Assembly: GCA_900547435.1 (NCBI GenBank)
Contig: URGO01000003.1
Location: 1-43,119 of the forward strand
Length of the DNA stretch: 43,119 nt
DNA from: an uncultured Parabacteroides sp.
Lineage (GTDB): Bacteria; Bacteroidota; Bacteroidia; Bacteroidales; Tannerellaceae
Direction of reading: 5' to 3'
Positions 1 through 7,506 of this stretch are shown piece after piece (position 1 is the first letter of the stretch; every line of letters starts with the position of its first letter). The position numbers and the translations under genes were made by a program. Under the pieces are notes generated by a model that searched no databases, was not told the origin of the DNA, and saw only the letters and a program-made list of their open reading frames with translations.

Positions 1-527
1 GACATGAAGAGCATCCCGTCTTTGGTCTTGAACTCGCCGATGCTCCAGCTGCCTTCGTCTATTTCGATACCGAAGTCCGACCGGAGCAGGGTGTTGTATT
101 GCAGTTCGCATTGCAGGTCTGAGAGGAGGCGGTCGGCACTGTCCTCCGACTTGCTGACCAGCACCATGACATGTATCGTTCTCGCTTCCTGAATCATCAG
201 CCAAATAGGAATCAGGAGGCTGACGTGGGTACTCTTGGCATGACCCCGGGCCCATTCGAATACGGCGCGGGTATGGCGGTGCGCCTTCAGGTATTTCGCC
301 GCGTCCAGCTGGAACTTCCCGCAGCGGGTAATTTTCTTTGTCTCCTTGTCGGTACAAAGGTGTGGGAAGTAGGTTTCGACAAAGAACTGGTAATCCTTCC
401 GGGCCCGTTCGATGCGTGCCTCCTTGGCCTCGCCGGTATCAGCCAGGCGGAAGTCCGCCGACAGGATGAGCTTCTTGCGCTCTTCCCACTGCTTCCATTT
501 TTCTTTGGTGATTCGGTTCTTAGCCAT
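1..527 (-). CDS. Phage terminase large subunit, N-terminal part (runs off window)
   Basis: The ATG at 527-525 opens a frame that continues past base 1, giving about 175 residues. The protein carries an ATPase P-loop-like motif, ARGHAKST (residues 93-100), preceded by the FEW context common in phage terminases. A hydrophobic strand and VSKSEDSADR follow. This is the N-terminal ATPase region of the packaging motor that pumps DNA into proheads; the Walker B and nuclease parts would lie outside the window. The start overlaps the 3' end of the upstream small-subunit-like gene by 8 bp, so the two are co-transcribed. They run opposite to the structural genes. Family assignment is good. Whether it belongs to the Mu gp28 subgroup cannot be settled from this fragment. 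Confidence 0.8.
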   Translation of the reverse strand, partial: MAKNRITKEKWKQWEERKKLILSADFRLADTGEAKEARIERARKDYQFFVETYFPHLCTDKETKKITRCGKFQLDAAKYLKAHRHTRAVFEWARGHAKSTHVSLLIPIWLMIQEARTIHVMVLVSKSEDSADRLLSDLQCELQYNTLLRSDFGIEIDEGSWSIGEFKTKDGMLFM

Positions 528-990
528 TGTTGATACGCATTAAAAGGTACTTATCCTGATATTTGGTAAGCAGCTGGACGAACTCGGTTGTGATGGCCCT
601 GTCCGACGCGCTCTGCTCGATGATGTAGTCCCCGAACTTGGTCAGGATGTCCGCCACATCGTCCATCGTATAGCCGCCTTTAATCTTCTCGAGCTGGCTG
701 GAGAGCTTGGCGAACTCATCCCCATTAAAATCCTCCTCATTGTCCAACAACTCATTAATCTTCATAAGCGTCTTATTGATAATCTGGTCGCGGCTCACTG
801 TCCGTGCCACACGTTTCAGTTCCCAGCCTCCGTCATCCTTCCACTTGGATAATGTCTGCTGGCTGACGCCCACCCGGTCGGCGATTTCCTTCTGAGGAAC
901 GCGTTGCATGTAAAGCAGGTAGGCATATTCATATTTCTGCGGGTCTTTCACCCTGATACCCGTCTTTGTATCTTTCTCTTTGGGGCTCAT
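520..990 (-). CDS. Terminase small subunit-like HTH protein
   Basis: A 156-residue, charged, soluble protein. Residues about 33-50 (PQKEIADRVGVSQQTLSKW) form a clear helix-turn-helix. Long amphipathic helices with alternating charges follow and may mediate oligomerisation. Small terminase subunits and Mu gp27-like proteins have this build: an N-terminal DNA-binding HTH and a helical C-terminus that marks packaging sites and recruits the large subunit. Its end overlaps the start of the large terminase gene by 8 bp, which supports the role. An alternative is an unrelated phage HTH regulator, but position argues for packaging. The 84 bp to the divergent protease gene at 1075 must carry promoters for both directions. 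Confidence 0.7.
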   Translation of the reverse strand: MSPKEKDTKTGIRVKDPQKYEYAYLLYMQRVPQKEIADRVGVSQQTLSKWKDDGGWELKRVARTVSRDQIINKTLMKINELLDNEEDFNGDEFAKLSSQLEKIKGGYTMDDVADILTKFGDYIIEQSASDRAITTEFVQLLTKYQDKYLLMRINNG

Positions 991-1074
991 AATCTAAAAT
1001 TTTAGGGCAAAGTTCAAGTAAATTAAAGTGGCAGTAAACCAAAGTGTAAAGAATTTCAACTCAGTTTTTTCCAC

Positions 1075-2049
1075 ATGCGGCCCGTTGGTAAGTTTGCGGT
1101 AAAAACAACGGCAAGCATGAACAAAGGTGAGTACATATTGAACGATGAGAGTGTAGTGAACAGCCACGGCTTTGTCCTCTTAAACGCGGCCGGACGGTTT
1201 GAACGCTATAACGCCAATCCGGTGATGCTCTTCAACCATGAAGCGGATAAACTGATTGGCCAGATGACCGGACTTCGCGTGGAAGGGACAAAGCTGATCG
1301 GCACTCCCGTGTATGATGAAGAGGACACGTTGGCCGCCAAATGCAAGCGGCAGGGTGAAAAGGGATTCCTCAAAGGGTGCAGTCCCGGCATCATTATTTA
1401 TGCGGTGGAACTCCGGACGAACCCGGACGGAGAAGAGCGCATTACCATAACGGACTGGGAACTGTGCGAGGTCAGCCTGGTCAGCGTCCCCAGCAACCGG
1501 AACGCGCTCCGTCTTTATAACGCACAAGGTGAAGCCATCCCTGACGACCAGATCCGGCTGAGTATCGAATCATTATTAAACATCAATAACAAAACAGACG
1601 AAATGGACAAAATCATCTTAACGGCCGAAGCCTACGCGGCTCTTGGCCTCAAAAGCGCGGAAGCGGACGGGAAAGCCATCTCCGCCGCCATTATGGAACT
1701 GAAAGCCCGCACGGAGAAGGCGGAGAAAGAATTGGAAGGCCAACGCAAAGCCCAAGCGGAAGCATTGGTCGATTTGGCAGTCAAAGACGGACGTATCACG
1801 GCGGATAAGAAAGAACAGTTTGTAAAACTTGCCCTTACCGACTTTGAGATGGCCAAGACTACACTGGAAGCCATCCCGGCAAAGGAAACGCTGTCGGATA
1901 AAGTCAAGCCATCCGGCAAAGCGGCAGCCACGAAAGACCGCATGGACTGGACCTACCTCAAATGGGCCAAGGAAGACCCCGAAGGATTGAAACGCCTGAA
2001 GGAAACCGATCCGGAAGCTTTCGAGGAACTAAAGAAACGAATTAAGTAA
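1075..2049 (+). CDS. Prohead protease fused to scaffold-like C-terminus
   Basis: A 324-residue protein. The first 150 residues match HK97-type (S78-like) prohead proteases: a histidine in LFNHEADKLIG (His55) and a serine in WELCEVSLVSVPSN (Ser134), the spacing expected for this family. Residues about 177-324 are highly charged and helical (KARTEKAEKELEGQ), typical of a scaffold that fills the procapsid and is then digested. The enzyme would cleave itself, the scaffold and possibly the capsid N-terminus during maturation. It sits directly before the capsid gene, as expected. The start is uncertain: ATG at 1075 gives the longest form, while ATG at 1117 would also keep the whole protease domain. 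Confidence 0.85.
   Translation: MRPVGKFAVKTTASMNKGEYILNDESVVNSHGFVLLNAAGRFERYNANPVMLFNHEADKLIGQMTGLRVEGTKLIGTPVYDEEDTLAAKCKRQGEKGFLKGCSPGIIIYAVELRTNPDGEERITITDWELCEVSLVSVPSNRNALRLYNAQGEAIPDDQIRLSIESLLNINNKTDEMDKIILTAEAYAALGLKSAEADGKAISAAIMELKARTEKAEKELEGQRKAQAEALVDLAVKDGRITADKKEQFVKLALTDFEMAKTTLEAIPAKETLSDKVKPSGKAAATKDRMDWTYLKWAKEDPEGLKRLKETDPEAFEELKKRIK
1603..2049 (+). CDS. Possible nested scaffold protein, in frame inside the protease gene
   Basis: Met177 of the protease gene (ATG at 1603) lies exactly at the boundary between the protease fold and the charged helical scaffold segment. Starting there would give a separate scaffold of about 148 residues. Phage Mu makes its scaffold this way, from an internal start in the protease frame, and other phages do likewise. 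Nothing in the upstream bases is a strong ribosome-binding site, but Bacteroidetes rarely use one. This is an inference from domain layout; the protein may only exist as the fusion. Confidence 0.35.
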   Translation: MDKIILTAEAYAALGLKSAEADGKAISAAIMELKARTEKAEKELEGQRKAQAEALVDLAVKDGRITADKKEQFVKLALTDFEMAKTTLEAIPAKETLSDKVKPSGKAAATKDRMDWTYLKWAKEDPEGLKRLKETDPEAFEELKKRIK

Positions 2050-2069
2050 CATTTAAACAGTGATTAAAC

Positions 2070-2933
2070 ATGGCAATAGAAAAACAGATTTGGATTTCCA
2101 TGCTGATGGAAGGGTTCTACCCAAACCGCACGTTCCTGGCCCGTTCGGTGGACATGACGGCGATGGTGGAGTATAACAAAATCAATTTGGCGGAAGCCGG
2201 TGTCGATCCGGAAGTGCTTGTCGATAACACCACCTTCCCCGTGCCGACGGCCAGCCGCTCGGATACGGCGTTGGAACTCCCGCTCCATACGTTCGACACC
2301 AAGAATACGGTGGTCCGCAACGTGGAAGCGATGGAACTGGCTTACGACAAGATGGAAAGTGTTGTGCGCCAGCACCGCAATACCTTGCAGGCCAAGACGG
2401 CTGCTTTCGCGGCCAACAACTGGGCCCCGCAGACCAACAAGGAACTGACGCCGGTAAGAAAGACCAGCGGTAATACGAACAAGCAAGGCTTGGTGGCATT
2501 AAGCTTCCAGGACATCCTGGACATGGACGCCTGGTTCCGCTCGAAGGACATCGACCCGGCTACGATGGTGGCCGTCCTGAACCCGTACCACCTGGCCGAC
2601 CTCATGGCGGAGGACATGAAGCTCTACAAGGAGATGCTGACTGGAAACAAGATTTTCGGTTTCGACCTCTATACCTTCAGCCAACTGCCTTACTACAACG
2701 CTTCTACAGGCGCAAAGGTGGCATTCGGCACGAAGGCGGCAGATACCGACACGCAGTGCTCGCTCTTCTACTGCGCTAACGAGGTGATGCGTGCGGACGG
2801 AGACATCGAGGTGTTTGCCAAGTACAAGGATCCGGAACAGCGCGGCGACGTAATTGGCTTCCAGAAACGCTTTACGGCCCTGCCTATCCGGAACAAGTAC
2901 CAAGCGGCCATCTATTCGGCGAAAGGGGCATAA
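2070..2933 (+). CDS. Major capsid protein
   Basis: A 287-residue protein directly after the protease/scaffold gene. It has the look of an HK97-fold capsid: a short N-terminal arm (WISMLMEGFYPNRTFLARS), an extended loop region rich in Thr/Pro/Asp, and a long helix (AMELAYDKMESVVRQHRNTL). A C-terminal domain follows with DIEVFAKYKDPEQRGDVIGF and an antiparallel tail ending ALPIRNKYQAAIYSAKGA. It would form the shell hexamers and pentamers. Gene order (protease, then capsid) is the main support, because capsids diverge strongly in sequence. The start ATG at 2070 is the only reasonable one, 20 bp after the protease stop. Confidence 0.8.
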   Translation: MAIEKQIWISMLMEGFYPNRTFLARSVDMTAMVEYNKINLAEAGVDPEVLVDNTTFPVPTASRSDTALELPLHTFDTKNTVVRNVEAMELAYDKMESVVRQHRNTLQAKTAAFAANNWAPQTNKELTPVRKTSGNTNKQGLVALSFQDILDMDAWFRSKDIDPATMVAVLNPYHLADLMAEDMKLYKEMLTGNKIFGFDLYTFSQLPYYNASTGAKVAFGTKAADTDTQCSLFYCANEVMRADGDIEVFAKYKDPEQRGDVIGFQKRFTALPIRNKYQAAIYSAKGA

Positions 2934-2958
2934 TGTGGAACGTGGTAAAAAGACATTT

Positions 2959-3369
2959 ATGGAGCCAAGAGGAATAAGAAACTGCAATCCCGGTAATATC
3001 CGGCGGACAAAAGATAACTGGCAAGGGTTGCGCGGCGAACAGACCGACCCGGACTTCTTCCAGTTCGAGGAGATGAAGTGGGGCTACCGCGCCCTTATCC
3101 GTACCCTCCGGAACTACCGCCGGAAGCATGGTTGCCAGACCGTAGCGGACTTTATCCGCCGCTGGGCTCCGGCTACCGAAAATGACACGGCGGCCTACAT
3201 TACCGCCGTATGCCGGAAGATGCAAGTTCCGACCACCTTTGTGCCGGACGTGGACGAACGGGGGACGATGTGCGCCCTGGCCGCTGCCATCTCGGAGGTG
3301 GAGAACGGCGTCCCGGCACGGATGGAAGAGGTAGAAGCGGGATGGGAACTTTTAGAAAATGAAGAATGA
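2959..3369 (+). CDS. Lysozyme-like phage protein with N-terminal RGIRNxNPGNIR motif
   Basis: A 136-residue protein. It opens with GIRNCNPGNIRR, the hallmark of a lysozyme-like family seen in phage endolysins and virion peptidoglycan-cutting proteins (PRD1 P5-like annotation). A TVADFIRRWAPATENDTAAYITAV segment follows, with the W-A-P-ENDT signature of the same family. It has no signal peptide, so it would need a holin for release, and a holin-like gene follows. The ATG at 2959 is chosen because it puts the family motif at residues 4-15; the frame is open further upstream but overlaps the capsid gene. It may be a lysis enzyme or a virion-associated lysozyme. Confidence 0.7.
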   Translation: MEPRGIRNCNPGNIRRTKDNWQGLRGEQTDPDFFQFEEMKWGYRALIRTLRNYRRKHGCQTVADFIRRWAPATENDTAAYITAVCRKMQVPTTFVPDVDERGTMCALAAAISEVENGVPARMEEVEAGWELLENEE

Positions 3370-3389
3370 AGAATTAAAAATGAAGAATT

Positions 3390-3776
3390 ATGAAAGCATT
3401 TAGATTTTTATGGGTGGCTCTGATGGCCATCGTATGTGTGCCTCTCATGGCACAGACCGTGGCGGATGTTCCGGCTACGGATTATGACGCGGTATTCGCA
3501 TCGCTGGCGGCTATCGTGGCGGTGATTCCGGTTGTGGTGGAAGCGGTCAAAGCGCTGATCCCGAAACTGCCTTCGTGGGCCGTCCAGGTTCTTTCCTGGG
3601 TGATCGGCATTGCGGTATGCATGTTCGGCTGGTGGCAGGAACTGGGATTCCTTGCCGGCCAGGAATGGTATATCGCCCTGCTTTACGGATTGGGATCCGG
3701 CCTTGCGGCAAACGGCGTGGCCGATACGGGACTTATCCAGTGGATTATCGGATTGTTTGCTAAGAAAAAGGCGTAA
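3390..3776 (+). CDS. Holin-like small membrane protein
   Basis: A 128-residue, very hydrophobic protein. It has an N-terminal signal-like helix (residues about 5-22, ending PLMAQ), then three further membrane helices (about 36-57, 65-84 and 92-120) and a short Lys-rich tail (FAKKKA). This fits a phage holin, which forms lesions in the inner membrane and times lysis. It lies between the lysozyme-like gene and the spanin-like genes, completing a lysis cassette. Sequence alone cannot distinguish it from another small phage membrane protein, so the role rests on topology and neighbours. Confidence 0.65.
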   Translation: MKAFRFLWVALMAIVCVPLMAQTVADVPATDYDAVFASLAAIVAVIPVVVEAVKALIPKLPSWAVQVLSWVIGIAVCMFGWWQELGFLAGQEWYIALLYGLGSGLAANGVADTGLIQWIIGLFAKKKA

Positions 3777-3778
3777 GG

Positions 3779-4183
3779 ATGGACTGGGATGCGTTGTTCA
3801 ACTACCTGGGTACGGGCGGCGGGTTGATAGTCCTCCTGAACTGGCTGGCCGGCCTACCGCTCCTTCGAAGAAAACAGAAGCTGGATAGAGACGACGTGTC
3901 CCGCCAAATGGCAGCACGGGATAATGAAACGATTATCAGGCTATACGATGAAGTCCGGACGTTCCAGGAACGGCTGGCGGCCATCGAGGGTTGTATGGCG
4001 AAGATGGTGGTATGTCCTATTTATGGCCGTTGCCCTGCTCGCGACCTCGTGTCGGAGTACAAGCGGAAGTACTACTATCCAAAGGGCCGACAGCCTCCGG
4101 TGGCAGAGAAAGGTTTCCATCGCCCTCGCAGCAATACCGGCAAGGACACTGGCATTCCAGATACCGCCGGACAGCCTCCTTGA
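3779..4183 (+). CDS. Inner-membrane spanin-like protein (Rz-like candidate)
   Basis: A 134-residue protein with one N-terminal membrane segment (residues about 13-29, GGGLIVLLNWLAGLPLL). A coiled-coil-prone stretch follows (KLDRDDVSRQMAARDNETIIRLYDEVRTFQERLAAIEG), then a Cys pair (CPIYGRC) and a Pro/Arg-rich tail. A single N-terminal anchor plus periplasmic coiled coil is the i-spanin (Rz) plan. A lipoprotein gene overlaps it in another reading frame, the classic Rz/Rz1 arrangement. It starts 2 bp after the holin-like stop. The last 70 residues may simply reflect the overlap with the lipoprotein frame and be poorly constrained. Confidence 0.5.
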   Translation: MDWDALFNYLGTGGGLIVLLNWLAGLPLLRRKQKLDRDDVSRQMAARDNETIIRLYDEVRTFQERLAAIEGCMAKMVVCPIYGRCPARDLVSEYKRKYYYPKGRQPPVAEKGFHRPRSNTGKDTGIPDTAGQPP

Positions 4184-4481
4184 GGGCCGGCGGCTCGTGA
4201 AAGAAGCGGACGGCCTGAGGCTGACGGCGGAACTGGATAAGGGGACGCTGAACCTTTCGGTAGAAACCGATGCCATCCCCGGCGTGACCTATACGGCCGA
4301 TGAAACGATCGACCGTGTACGGGAAAGTTCTGCCCGGCAGATGGAAGAGAAAGCCCCGGCGGCGGTGGAAATATTGGAAAAGCTGAAGCCGGTGCTCGCC
4401 TGGGGCGCAGTGATAATCCTGTTAGTATTCATTTTAATAATCAGTATAAAGTTATGGCAAAGAAAGAAGGAGATGTGGTAG
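3948..4481 (+). CDS. Spanin-like lipoprotein with C-terminal membrane helix (u-spanin or Rz1-like)
   Basis: Starting at ATG 3948 gives 177 residues. A basic n-region (RRWW) leads to a hydrophobic stretch and a lipobox, LLATSC, with the lipidated Cys at residue 35. The mature part is periplasmic. Residues about 150-169 form one strong membrane helix (AVIILLVFILIISIKL) followed by Lys/Arg. A lipid anchor at one end and a membrane helix at the other match unimolecular spanins, which link outer and inner membranes and fuse them at lysis. The gene overlaps the upstream spanin-like gene by 236 bp and the tail-tube gene by 28 bp. ATG 3924 is an alternative start. Confidence 0.6.
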   Translation: MKSGRSRNGWRPSRVVWRRWWYVLFMAVALLATSCRSTSGSTTIQRADSLRWQRKVSIALAAIPARTLAFQIPPDSLLEGRRLVKEADGLRLTAELDKGTLNLSVETDAIPGVTYTADETIDRVRESSARQMEEKAPAAVEILEKLKPVLAWGAVIILLVFILIISIKLWQRKKEMW

Positions 4482-4906
4482 AAGGACGCGACCTGATGGT
4501 CTATATCTTCGAAACTGATTCATACAAACCGCAGGCGGCGGCCACGAGCCACACCATCACATACAGCGGAGAGACCAAAGAGCGCGTTACGAAAGATACA
4601 GCCAACGGGGCTTTCTCGAAAAAGAAAGTGACCAAACTCAGCGTCACCATCAAGTGTGAGGCGCTTACCCTCTTCGGTACGGGCAACGTTTACCAGAAGC
4701 TGCTGGCTATCATGAAGAGCCGCGAGCCGGTCAAGGTCAAGTACGGTTATTCGGAAGAGGCCGGGGACGCAAGCAGCAGCTACGAGGAGGGCATGTTCGT
4801 CATCACCAGCCTGGAGCAGAATTCGCCGGCCGATGATGACGCCACATACAGCACCACGTTCGATAACGATGGCAACGTGGAGACCAAAACAGGGAGCATC
4901 AGCTGA
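4454..4906 (+). CDS. Major tail tube protein
   Basis: A 150-residue protein of mostly beta character: residues about 14-45 and 55-75 alternate polar and hydrophobic positions. A C-terminal block (EEGMFVITSLEQNSPADDDATYSTTFDNDGNVET) matches the end of TP901-1-type tail tube proteins. These stack as hexameric rings to build the tube of siphovirus tails. Its place just before the tail chaperone and tape measure genes is diagnostic. The start ATG 4454 overlaps the preceding lipoprotein gene by 28 bp. There are no sheath genes nearby, in line with a non-contractile tail. Confidence 0.8.
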   Translation: MAKKEGDVVEGRDLMVYIFETDSYKPQAAATSHTITYSGETKERVTKDTANGAFSKKKVTKLSVTIKCEALTLFGTGNVYQKLLAIMKSREPVKVKYGYSEEAGDASSSYEEGMFVITSLEQNSPADDDATYSTTFDNDGNVETKTGSIS

Positions 4907-4948
4907 AAAAGTACGAGTTTTTTGAATAGATGATTAAATAACAGAAAA

Positions 4949-5248
4949 ATGAAAAAGATAACAATCAATGGGACCACTTATCCCTGCCGCCTGACAGTGG
5001 GCGTGTTGAAACGCTACAAGGACCAGACTGGCCGGGAAATGGAGGATGTAAAAGACATCTTTTCCATTAGCGAATTGCTTTTCCTGGCACTTCAAGCCAC
5101 CTGTAAACGGGAGCATGTGTCGTTCCCTTACGCTTCGGCGGAGGAGCTGATGGACGATTTGGACGTATTGGAGATGTCCGGAATCTCGGAGGCCCTTTTC
5201 GGGAAACCGGATGCCTCCGCTGAAAAAAAAACGGCGGCAGAGGCATAG
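4949..5248 (+). CDS. Tail assembly chaperone, short (gpG-like) form
   Basis: A 99-residue protein (GTTYPCRLTVGVLKRYKDQTGREM...ISELLFLALQATC), a common phage tail-chaperone start. It binds the tape measure before tube polymerisation. The gene lies between tail tube and tape measure, the standard place. Near its 3' end the codons run GAA AAA AAA ACG, creating a slippery A stretch at 5223-5231. A -1 slip there would join this frame to the downstream one (to 5553), as in lambda G/G-T. Ordinary termination occurs at the TAG at 5246-5248. Confidence 0.8.
   Translation: MKKITINGTTYPCRLTVGVLKRYKDQTGREMEDVKDIFSISELLFLALQATCKREHVSFPYASAEELMDDLDVLEMSGISEALFGKPDASAEKKTAAEA
5223..5231 (+). promoter_or_regulatory. 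Programmed -1 ribosomal frameshift site
   Basis: Nine consecutive A residues sit so that the upstream frame reads AAA AAA as the last codons of a slippery A AAA AAA heptamer (5224-5230). Slipping back one base enters the downstream open frame. The site is 15 bp before the upstream stop. The pattern is widely conserved in tail chaperone gene pairs. Confidence 0.75.
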
Positions 5249-5553
5249 ACCGCGTCATCGGATTCGCCGTCGGGGTAATCGGGCTTTCGCTCTCGGACGT
5301 TTACCGGCTTACGTTGGATGAACTCTCCTTGCTTGTGGAGGAATGGAACCTCCATGAGCAATACCGGTACCGGGCATCCTGGGAACAGGCCCGGTTCATC
5401 GCCCATAAGATGCTACTTCCGTATTCAAAGAAAAAACTGGACCTGACGGACGTAGCCCGCTTTGCTTGGGAAGATGCGGAGCCAACGCCGGATGTCAGAG
5501 CCGTATCAAAAGAAGATTATAACAGGATGTTGAAACGATTTGGAGACAGTTAA
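5224..5553 (+). CDS. Tail assembly chaperone extension (gpGT-like), expressed by -1 frameshift
   Basis: This frame has no good start of its own until ATG 5314, but it is open from the A stretch at 5224. Read from there it gives KKNGGRGIDRVIGFAVGVIG, then LSDVYRLTLDELSLLVEEW and a C-terminus ending RMLKRFGDS, a coherent chaperone T domain. Frame arithmetic (4949 in frame 2, this in frame 1) fits a -1 shift exactly. The fusion with the upstream gene would be about 200 residues. The T part recruits tail tube subunits to the tape measure. Translation from ATG 5314 alone would lose the conserved hydrophobic start of the domain, so frameshifting is preferred. Confidence 0.75.
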   Translation, partial: KKNGGRGIDRVIGFAVGVIGLSLSDVYRLTLDELSLLVEEWNLHEQYRYRASWEQARFIAHKMLLPYSKKKLDLTDVARFAWEDAEPTPDVRAVSKEDYNRMLKRFGDS

Positions 5554-7506
5554 ATGGCAGATTCACAATTATACAAGTTTACGGTACAGTTGGATGACCG
5601 GGCAAGCACCGCCGCGCAGTCTATCCAAAAAGGTTTGGACGGGGGCGCCCGGACAGCCCGTCAGGCCTCCGAAGGGGGGGCGCAGATGGGCGCATCGGTA
5701 AGCCAGGCGGCATCCGTTGCCCCACGGTTCAATGCGTTGGGAGTTTCCCTACAGCAGGTGGTCCGCGAACTTCCGGCATTCAGCATGTCGGTCAATACCG
5801 GATTCCTTGCCATCTCCAACAACCTCCCGATCTTGGCCGATGCGATAGCCTCCGCCCGCAAGGAAAACGAAGCATTAAAGGCTTCCGGACAGACGGCAAT
5901 CCCGGTATGGCGACAGGTGGCAGGCTCATTGTTTTCGTGGCAAACGGCGCTGGTCCTGGCTGTTACCGTCCTGTCGACCAACGGCAAGGAGATAGCGGCA
6001 TGGATCAGCCGGCAACTTTCATTAGGCAAGGCGGTGGATGCTTCTGCCGAAGCGCAAAAACAACTGAACGATGCCACCCAAAGAGGCACGGAGAACGCCC
6101 AAAAGGAGCTTACCCAGCTGAATGTCCTTTACGGTGCGGCCACCGATGATACCCGGAGACGCAAGGAACGACTCGATGCAGTCAAGCAGTTGCAAGACCA
6201 ATATCCGGCCTACTTCGAAAACCTTTCCAACGAAATCATCATGGCAGGTCAGGCAGACGATGCTTATGCACGTCTGACGAAAAGCCTGACCGATGCCGCC
6301 ATTGCCCGAGCCTCGATGGACAAGATGACCCAGAATGCCACTAAGCTCCTTGACTTGAAAGGTCAAAAAGAGTCATTGGAAAAGCAATTGGCTCCGGCCG
6401 TTGCATTAAGGGACCAGCTGATGAAAACTCCGGTAATCGGAGAAGGCGGCGCATCTGCCCTGAATAACGCCATTATCAATGCGGCCCGTCTGGAAAGCCA
6501 GTTGAAAGGAGTTAATACGGAGATAGAGGCCTTGAACGCAGCCAACGACAAACTTGCCAAGGACATCAATATATCTTCTTTAGACAACGGCGGAAAAGGC
6601 TCGACCGGGAAGGTGCTCAATACGGACCTTTCCACTACCGGAGGCTTAATCAACCGGATAAATGAATTGAAAGAGGCTCAAAGCAAGGCATCCGCCGAAC
6701 AGGCCGTCAACTTGGAAAAGGAAATAAGATTGTATCAGGAAAGATTGAACCTGCTGCAACTAACCATTCAAAAAGGTGTAGCGGGCCATCTGGCAAATGA
6801 TAACTACAAAGATTTGCTTCCCGCATCGGATATAACCGGCGTAACGGATCCGGTAGAGGTTGTTATTCCGGTAACGTTTGAGATGATCCAGAGCCAACTG
6901 CAAGAAAATCTGCAACGTATGAGGCAGATGTTCTCGGATTCCATTCCGGAGTTTGATTTTACCGGTTCAGCGATGGACAGCCTCCAATCTTTGGCCGGAA
7001 TTATGGGTGGCCTGTCCGGGGTACTGAACGATTCGGCAGGAGCTTGGGCGAGTTGGGGAGCGACCCTGTTACAGACCATTGCTCAGGTCATTCCCCAAAT
7101 CATCGCCTTGGCCAATACGCAAATCGCCGCCTCCGTCGAGCAAACTACGGCCAATACGGCAGTGGCAGCGTCGGGCGCAGCAGCTTCTGTGGCCTCTATC
7201 CCGATTGTGGGATGGGTGATGGCGGCCGGTGCGGTAGCCTCGATTTTGGGAGTATTGGCATCACTGCCTAAGCCTAAAGCGTTGGCAAGCGGTGGTATTG
7301 CTTACGGTCCCACACTTGCTTTGGTGGGTGAATATGCCGGAGCCAGCAGCCGGCCGGAAGTGATTGCTCCTTTGGATAAACTGCAAAGCCGGATACGTCC
7401 GGCCGGGTTCAGTACGGACGGCCTTTATCTGGAGACCAAGATACGGGGCAGGGACTTGTATGTGGCGTTGCAAGGTGTGGAACATGAAAGGAAACGGACC
7501 CGATGA
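5554..7506 (+). CDS. Tail tape measure protein
   Basis: A 650-residue protein rich in Ala, Gln and Ser. It has long helical, coiled-coil stretches (residues about 150-420) and a hydrophobic region near residues 485-575 (GAAASVASIPIVGWVMAAGAVASILGVL), followed by GGIAYGPTLALVGEYAGASSRPEVIAPLDKL, the typical C-terminal block of tape measures. It sets tail length and helps DNA pass the host membrane. At 650 residues the predicted tail is fairly short (roughly 0.15 nm per residue gives about 100 nm). It starts directly after the chaperone stop and overlaps the next tail gene by 4 bp. Confidence 0.85.
   Translation: MADSQLYKFTVQLDDRASTAAQSIQKGLDGGARTARQASEGGAQMGASVSQAASVAPRFNALGVSLQQVVRELPAFSMSVNTGFLAISNNLPILADAIASARKENEALKASGQTAIPVWRQVAGSLFSWQTALVLAVTVLSTNGKEIAAWISRQLSLGKAVDASAEAQKQLNDATQRGTENAQKELTQLNVLYGAATDDTRRRKERLDAVKQLQDQYPAYFENLSNEIIMAGQADDAYARLTKSLTDAAIARASMDKMTQNATKLLDLKGQKESLEKQLAPAVALRDQLMKTPVIGEGGASALNNAIINAARLESQLKGVNTEIEALNAANDKLAKDINISSLDNGGKGSTGKVLNTDLSTTGGLINRINELKEAQSKASAEQAVNLEKEIRLYQERLNLLQLTIQKGVAGHLANDNYKDLLPASDITGVTDPVEVVIPVTFEMIQSQLQENLQRMRQMFSDSIPEFDFTGSAMDSLQSLAGIMGGLSGVLNDSAGAWASWGATLLQTIAQVIPQIIALANTQIAASVEQTTANTAVAASGAAASVASIPIVGWVMAAGAVASILGVLASLPKPKALASGGIAYGPTLALVGEYAGASSRPEVIAPLDKLQSRIRPAGFSTDGLYLETKIRGRDLYVALQGVEHERKRTR

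Noticed and set aside
171..533. Plus-strand frame of 120 residues over the terminase gene
   Set aside because: It is antisense to a terminase frame with clear ATPase motifs and has no sensible protein features.
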